A DNA stretch of 51,384 nt from positions 1 through 51,384 of the forward strand of contig NZ_JACLAU010000025.1 in the NCBI RefSeq assembly GCF_014230305.1. Reading direction: 5' to 3'. This DNA comes from Novosphingobium aerophilum (GTDB taxonomy: Bacteria > Pseudomonadota > Alphaproteobacteria > Sphingomonadales > Sphingomonadaceae). The position numbers and the translations under genes are program-made. Shown one piece after another: positions 47,968 to 51,384 of this stretch (its first letter is position 1; the number at the start of each line of letters is the position of its first letter). Under the pieces are notes generated by a model. The model saw nothing but the letters and a program-made list of their open reading frames with translations. It was not told where the DNA came from and ran no database searches.

Positions 47968-49535
47968 GGCAGGGCCCGGTGGCGCGCCGTCGTCCGCGGA
48001 TCGTCCTGGGGACCCTGGCGATGTCCCTCGCCGGCGCGGCCCTGCTGGTGCAGGCCCCGGCGGCGGGTGCACCCCCGGGGCCGAGCGATCCCGACACCCG
48101 CGACTGGTGGGCCCTGACCCGCGAGCTGGCCGGGGACGACATGGCCGGCCGGGATACCGGGTCTCTCGAATATGACCGCGCCGCCGCGCTGGTCGCCCGG
48201 CGCTTCGCCGCGGCCGGGCTCACCCCGGCGGGGGTCGACGGGACGTGGTTCCAGCCGATCGACTTTACCGAGATGCGGCTCGATTCGGCCCGTTCGCGCA
48301 TGGCGATCGGCGGTCGCACCCTGCGCTTCAACCACGATCTGACGCTCTCGCTCGGGGTGGACACGCCCTCCCGGCTGGCGGTGCCCGCCACCTTCCGCGG
48401 CTATTGCGGCCCGGACGAGATCGGCGACGTGCGCGGCCGGCTGGTGGTCTGCTACGGCCGGCCGGCACCCGCCCGGATCGGCAGCTTCGATCGGGCCAGG
48501 GCACTGCGCGGCGCCGGGGCCGCGGGCATGCTGCTGATCGCCGCCCCCGGCTTCGCGGGTGAACCGATGCGCTGGCCGCTGGCCTATTCCCGCACGGTGA
48601 CCTTTGCCGGCCAGGGTTCGGGCCCGAGTTCCACGGCGACCGGCACATTCCTGTCCGGCATGCTCAACCCGGCCGCCTTCGCGCGGCTGAACCCCCGCGC
48701 CCCGGCGATCCTCGCGGCAGGGGCCAGCGATCGCGCGCTGCCCAGGATCGAGCTGGGCCCGCTCGCCGCCGAGCTGACGGTCACCCGTGCGGCGATCCGC
48801 TCGGCCAATGTCCTCGGGCTGTTGCCCGGGACCGATCCCGCCCTGGCCGACCAGGCGATCGTCGTGGCCGCTCACCTCGACGGCTACGGCCGCGGCGAGC
48901 CGGTCGGCGGAGACGGCATCTACAACGGCGCGCTCGACGATGCGGCCTATGTCGCCCTGCTCGAACGCCTGGCGGCCCGCCGGGCCGGACAGGGCTTTCG
49001 CCGCCCGGTGCTGTTTGCCGTGTTCACCGGCGAGGAGAAGGGGCTGCTCGGATCCCGCTGGTATGTTGATCATCCCACCCGACCGCTCGCCTCGCATGCG
49101 GCAGTGATCAACCTCGACCAGATCCGCCCGCTCTACCCGCTGAAGGTCCTGTCGGTGCACGGGCTGGTGGAGAGCACGCTGGGCGATCACGTCCGCCGGG
49201 TCGGACACCAGCTGGGCATCGCCATCCAGGAGGACCCCGAGCCCGAGCGCAACCTGCTGCGCCGTTCGGACAACTGGCCGTTCATGGCGGCGGGCGTGCC
49301 CGGGACCAGCTTTGTCTTCGCGACTTATGACGCCACCTCGCGGGCGCGCTACCGCGACTGGTACCTCCGCCGTTACCACCACCCTGCCGACGATCTGGAC
49401 ACCCCGATCGACTGGCAGGCCGCGGCCGACTTCAACCGGTTCTTCTACACGCTGACCCAGTCGATCGCAGACGGCTCCGAAGCGCCCGCGTGGAAGCCGG
49501 GGGGGGCGGCCGAGCGGGAACTGACGGCCCCCTGA
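47964..49535 (+). CDS. Exported M28-family zinc peptidase
   Basis: Encodes 523 residues. The N-terminus is basic then hydrophobic (IVLGTLAMSLAGAALLVQAP), a signal peptide. A PA-type inserted domain spans about 110-260 (FRGYCGPDEIGDVRGRLVVC, RALRGAGAAGMLLIAA). The M28 co-catalytic zinc centre is complete: H-x-D in VVAAHLDGYG, bridging Asp in GALDDAAYVAL, E-E in VFTGEEKGLLGS, Asp in INLDQI and His in RYHHPADDLD. It is an aminopeptidase or similar exopeptidase. It begins in the ATGA overlap with DUF885, supported by AAGGCGG upstream. The pair may supply peptide degradation outside the inner membrane. Confidence 0.93.
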   Translation: MRQGPVARRRPRIVLGTLAMSLAGAALLVQAPAAGAPPGPSDPDTRDWWALTRELAGDDMAGRDTGSLEYDRAAALVARRFAAAGLTPAGVDGTWFQPIDFTEMRLDSARSRMAIGGRTLRFNHDLTLSLGVDTPSRLAVPATFRGYCGPDEIGDVRGRLVVCYGRPAPARIGSFDRARALRGAGAAGMLLIAAPGFAGEPMRWPLAYSRTVTFAGQGSGPSSTATGTFLSGMLNPAAFARLNPRAPAILAAGASDRALPRIELGPLAAELTVTRAAIRSANVLGLLPGTDPALADQAIVVAAHLDGYGRGEPVGGDGIYNGALDDAAYVALLERLAARRAGQGFRRPVLFAVFTGEEKGLLGSRWYVDHPTRPLASHAAVINLDQIRPLYPLKVLSVHGLVESTLGDHVRRVGHQLGIAIQEDPEPERNLLRRSDNWPFMAAGVPGTSFVFATYDATSRARYRDWYLRRYHHPADDLDTPIDWQAAADFNRFFYTLTQSIADGSEAPAWKPGGAAERELTAP

Positions 49536-49627
49536 CGCCGGGCCGCATCCGGCTTCAGCGGGACCAACGAATCCCCCTCGGCGGCCGGACGGGCGGCTGC
49601 GCGGGGATGGGCATGGGGCCCGCCTCC

Positions 49628-50218
49628 TCAGCCCAGCAACCATGAGCCGAGCAGACGCCCGGGCAGCAGGGTGAAGACCGCAGCGGCGACCAGCCCGGTG
49701 AACGCCAGGACCATCGCGCGCTGATGGCGCGCGATGTCACCGCGCCGGGCGAAGCGGATGCCGCGCAGCACACTGACGATGGTCAGAATCGACAGCAGGT
49801 GGATCGGGCTGAAGTGCCCGGTCAGCTCGGTGATGCCGAAGCTGGTCAGGGCGGTGACCAGCATCAGCAAGGCCCACACCCGGCCGAGCAGCCGGTGCCC
49901 GCGCGTGCCCTTCGCTCGGAGCAGCAGCCAGGCACCCAGCGGCAGGGCCGGGGTGACCGTGGCGATATGGATGGCCAGAACCACCCCATAGGCGCTGGGC
50001 CAGAACGGTTGGCCGCTGAACAGATGGGCCACCAACGCCTGGCCAATCGCCCCGCTGACCAGGATCGCGGCCACGGCGGCAGGCCGCTGCAGCTCGCCCC
50101 GGACGAACCGCCGGGCGAATGATGGCGGGATGGCATCCGTTTGCGGGGCCGGGAAGAGGGACCGGGCCGGAGACCGGACCGGGGTGGCAGGGGAGGACGG
50201 GATCAGGGTGGACGGCAT
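49628..50218 (-). CDS. DUF2306 family membrane protein
   Basis: Encodes 196 residues. After ~40 polar, Pro-rich residues there are four to five membrane segments. The DUF2306 pattern is seen in VLAIHIATVTPALPLGAWLL, KGTRGHRLLGRVWALLMLVT, GHFSPIHLLSILTIVSV and RHQRAMVLAFTGLVAAAVF, with His residues in the membrane that could bind a metal or haem. The function is unknown. ATG 50218 (MPSTLIPSS) is preceded by AAAGGAG; upstream frame to 50401 overlaps the divergent gene. It is divergent from the LytTR regulator, a pairing that suggests that regulator controls it. Confidence 0.85.
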   Translation of the reverse strand: MPSTLIPSSPATPVRSPARSLFPAPQTDAIPPSFARRFVRGELQRPAAVAAILVSGAIGQALVAHLFSGQPFWPSAYGVVLAIHIATVTPALPLGAWLLLRAKGTRGHRLLGRVWALLMLVTALTSFGITELTGHFSPIHLLSILTIVSVLRGIRFARRGDIARHQRAMVLAFTGLVAAAVFTLLPGRLLGSWLLG

Positions 50219-50363
50219 CGGGATGAGCTCCTTTCGCCGTCCCGACTGACACAGCCCGGTTGACGGGCAAGCGCTCCTCCGCGAACGGTGCGGAGCCATT
50301 CGTGGCCGCCACCGCCGGGGCAGGGCGGGCCATTTGGCGAAGCGTGAACGGGACGGCGAAGGC

Positions 50364-51179
50364 ATGCAATTGCGCAAGCTTGGCATGGAACTGGGAATCA
50401 TGGCCGCGATCGTCGTCGCGCTGGCCCTGCTCGGCCCGTTCGGCAGCTATGCCACGCCGCTGGCCCAGCGGCTGGCGCAGTGGGCCCTGTTCGTATTCGG
50501 CGGCTATGCCCTGTTCCGTCCGGTGATCTGGGCCGGCCGCATCGTCGCGGCGCAGTCTGGCATCCCGCAGTGGCTGTGCATCGCCTGTGCCTGCGTGCTG
50601 GCGGCGATGCCGACCACGCTGCTGGTGGCCTGGCTGATCAGCGGCGACACCCTGGGCGAAGCCCCCCTCACCGTCCTGTTGCAACGCTATCTCGAGGTCC
50701 TGATCGTCGGGGCGGTCGCCACCCTGGTGCAACTGGCGCTGGCGCGACCGGAACCCCCAAGCACCACGGCCGAGCCGCCGGGCCCTCCGCCTGGCCGATC
50801 GCCCGCCCAGCCCGGCCCGCTGGACCCAGTCGCCGCCGCACCATCCTTGTCCGGGCCCGCACCGTCAGGGCCAAAGCTGGCCGAGCGGATACCCGCGCTG
50901 GGCGGCGGTCCGATCCTGGCGCTCAGCCACGAGGACCATTATGTGCGGGTGCATCATGCGGCCGGCAGCACGCTGCTGCTGATGCGGATCAGCGACGCGG
51001 TGAGCGAACTCGACGGGGTCGACGGCCTGCGTGTGCACCGCAGCTGGTGGGTCGCGCGCGAGGCAGTGACAGGCACCGAAACCCGCGGCCGCGCCCTCTG
51101 GCTCAAGCTCTCGAACGGACTGGAGGCCCCCGTCGCCCGAAGCATGGTGCCCGAACTCAAGGCGGTGGGCTGGGTTTGA
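50364..51179 (+). CDS. Membrane-bound LytTR-domain transcriptional regulator
   Basis: Encodes 271 residues. Four hydrophobic segments occupy about the first 130 (MELGIMAAIVVALALLGPFG; LAQWALFVFGGYALFRPVIW; WLCIACACVLAAMPTTLLVA; YLEVLIVGAVATLVQLALA). A Pro-rich linker follows, and then the LytTR DNA-binding domain from about 180: ILALSHEDHYVRVHHAAGST, LLLMRISDAVSELDGVDGLR, VHRSWWVAREAV and LKLSNGLEAPVARSMVPEL. Tying the DNA-binding domain to the membrane suggests that it senses membrane conditions directly. The ATG at 50364 (MQLRKLG) with GAAGG before it is preferred; a TTG at 50334 is possible. The 145-base gap to DUF2306 should contain its binding sites. Confidence 0.88.
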   Translation: MQLRKLGMELGIMAAIVVALALLGPFGSYATPLAQRLAQWALFVFGGYALFRPVIWAGRIVAAQSGIPQWLCIACACVLAAMPTTLLVAWLISGDTLGEAPLTVLLQRYLEVLIVGAVATLVQLALARPEPPSTTAEPPGPPPGRSPAQPGPLDPVAAAPSLSGPAPSGPKLAERIPALGGGPILALSHEDHYVRVHHAAGSTLLLMRISDAVSELDGVDGLRVHRSWWVAREAVTGTETRGRALWLKLSNGLEAPVARSMVPELKAVGWV

Positions 51180-51205
51180 ACCCAGGAGCCTGAGGGTTGA
51201 CCCGG

Positions 51206-51225
51206 TGGCGGAGCGGGAGGGATTC
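51206..51225 (-). other. tRNA-Ser 3'-end remnant (possible att scar)
   Basis: TGGCGGAGCGGGAGGGATTC is the reverse complement of GAATCCCTCCCGCTCCGCCA, that is, the T-loop end, T-stem 3' strand, acceptor 3' strand and CCA of a tRNA-Ser-like gene. On its 5' side the T-stem partner is missing (TTAAG instead of GAGGG) and no D-arm or anticodon arm follows, so only the 3' end is present. Such 20-base 3' ends are common integrase attachment cores. Confidence 0.6.
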
Positions 51226-51257
51226 TAACTTAAGCCATAAACAGCTGGAGTGATTGG

Positions 51258-51384
51258 TGTAGCGCGACGATCTGGGTGAGAAGAGCGCGACGATCAGGAT
51301 GAGAAGTTGATTGTCGCGGCGCGACAGTTTGTGGCCATTCTGATTGTCGCTGGCAAGGTTTATCGGTCGTCCTGATTGTCGCGG
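51258..51384. mobile_element. Left end of a putative IS21-type insertion sequence, cut by the window edge
   Basis: From 51258 the sequence changes character: TGTAGCGCGACGATC starts with TGT, and two imperfect 22-base direct repeats follow at 51262-51283 and 51285-51306 (20 of 22 bases identical). Then YTGATTGTCGC occurs three times (51307, 51340, 51372), which is the inverted version of GCGACRATCAG in the repeats. Multiple short repeats at the element end are characteristic of the IS21 family. No istA/istB frame is in the window, so the family is inference. Confidence 0.55.

Noticed and set aside
45784..48072. 762-residue minus-strand frame opposite DUF885
   Set aside because: Antisense shadow; it lacks any domain and overlaps a well-supported gene.
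51169..51182. TGGGTTTGAACCCA near-palindrome at the LytTR stop
   Set aside because: It resembles a T-loop by chance; it is coding sequence (the last codons and stop of the regulator) with no further tRNA structure.

Overview
The window looks like chromosomal DNA of a GC-rich alphaproteobacterium of the order Sphingomonadales (Novosphingobium/Sphingomonas-like). The evidence is gene content: a PEP-CTERM/exosortase-A (XrtA)-type glycosyltransferase and O-ligase, a TonB-dependent receptor with a tryptophan-halogenase-like flavoprotein and a TPR-2OG oxygenase, an intracellular PHB depolymerase, and SPFH/Arc-type and DUF2306/LytTR gene pairs. No plasmid or phage genes are seen. Both edges look like junctions. 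The left 300 bases are relatively AT-rich and unrecognised. The right edge holds a tRNA-Ser 3'-end remnant and then what looks like the end of an IS21-type insertion sequence.

Layout. 0.3-3.3 kb: an FAD dehydrogenase, a GNAT-like protein and a lipoprotein. 3.4-9.5 kb: glutamate synthase gltB-gltD (ammonium assimilation). 9.7-11.5 kb: a large Ala/Pro-rich membrane-anchored protein of unknown function. 11.6-15.6 kb: an exosortase-A-associated glycan cluster (glycosyltransferase; divergently a small membrane protein, O-ligase and acyltransferase). 15.7-18.9 kb: PHB depolymerase, divergent from an MsbA-like ABC exporter. 19-22.5 kb: M13 peptidase, undecaprenyl-diphosphatase, GlsB-like protein. 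22.6-26.2 kb: small lipoprotein, ribosomal protein L33 (rpmG), LolA, a probable small RNA with a strong terminator, exonuclease III, and a GTP cyclohydrolase II with a degenerate RibB-like N-terminus. 26.4-30.4 kb: Arc-type regulator, SPFH protein, DUF465 protein, RecQ, a small hypothetical protein.

30.5-46 kb is the most interesting part: a serine hydrolase, then a carbohydrate-uptake and catabolism island. It holds a TonB receptor followed by a halogenase-like flavoprotein and a TPR-2OG oxygenase, a GH36 alpha-galactosidase, a cation/proton antiporter, a ROK (fructo)kinase, a LacI-type regulator, a GH68 fructosyl hydrolase and a sucrose-type MFS/GPH permease. Together these can be read as a raffinose/sucrose pathway: outer-membrane uptake by the receptor, galactose removal by GH36, inner-membrane transport by the MFS protein, cytoplasmic splitting of sucrose by GH68, and fructose phosphorylation by the ROK kinase. 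Four copies of a LacI-like operator (TGCAAWCGATTKT) lie upstream of the receptor (two copies), the alpha-galactosidase/antiporter pair and the permease, and so tie these units to the LacI regulator.

46-51 kb: a DUF885/M28 exported peptidase pair with coupled translation, a DUF2306 membrane protein divergent from a membrane-bound LytTR regulator, and the right-edge tRNA/IS junction. All assignments are from reading translated sequence and motifs; no database search was run.
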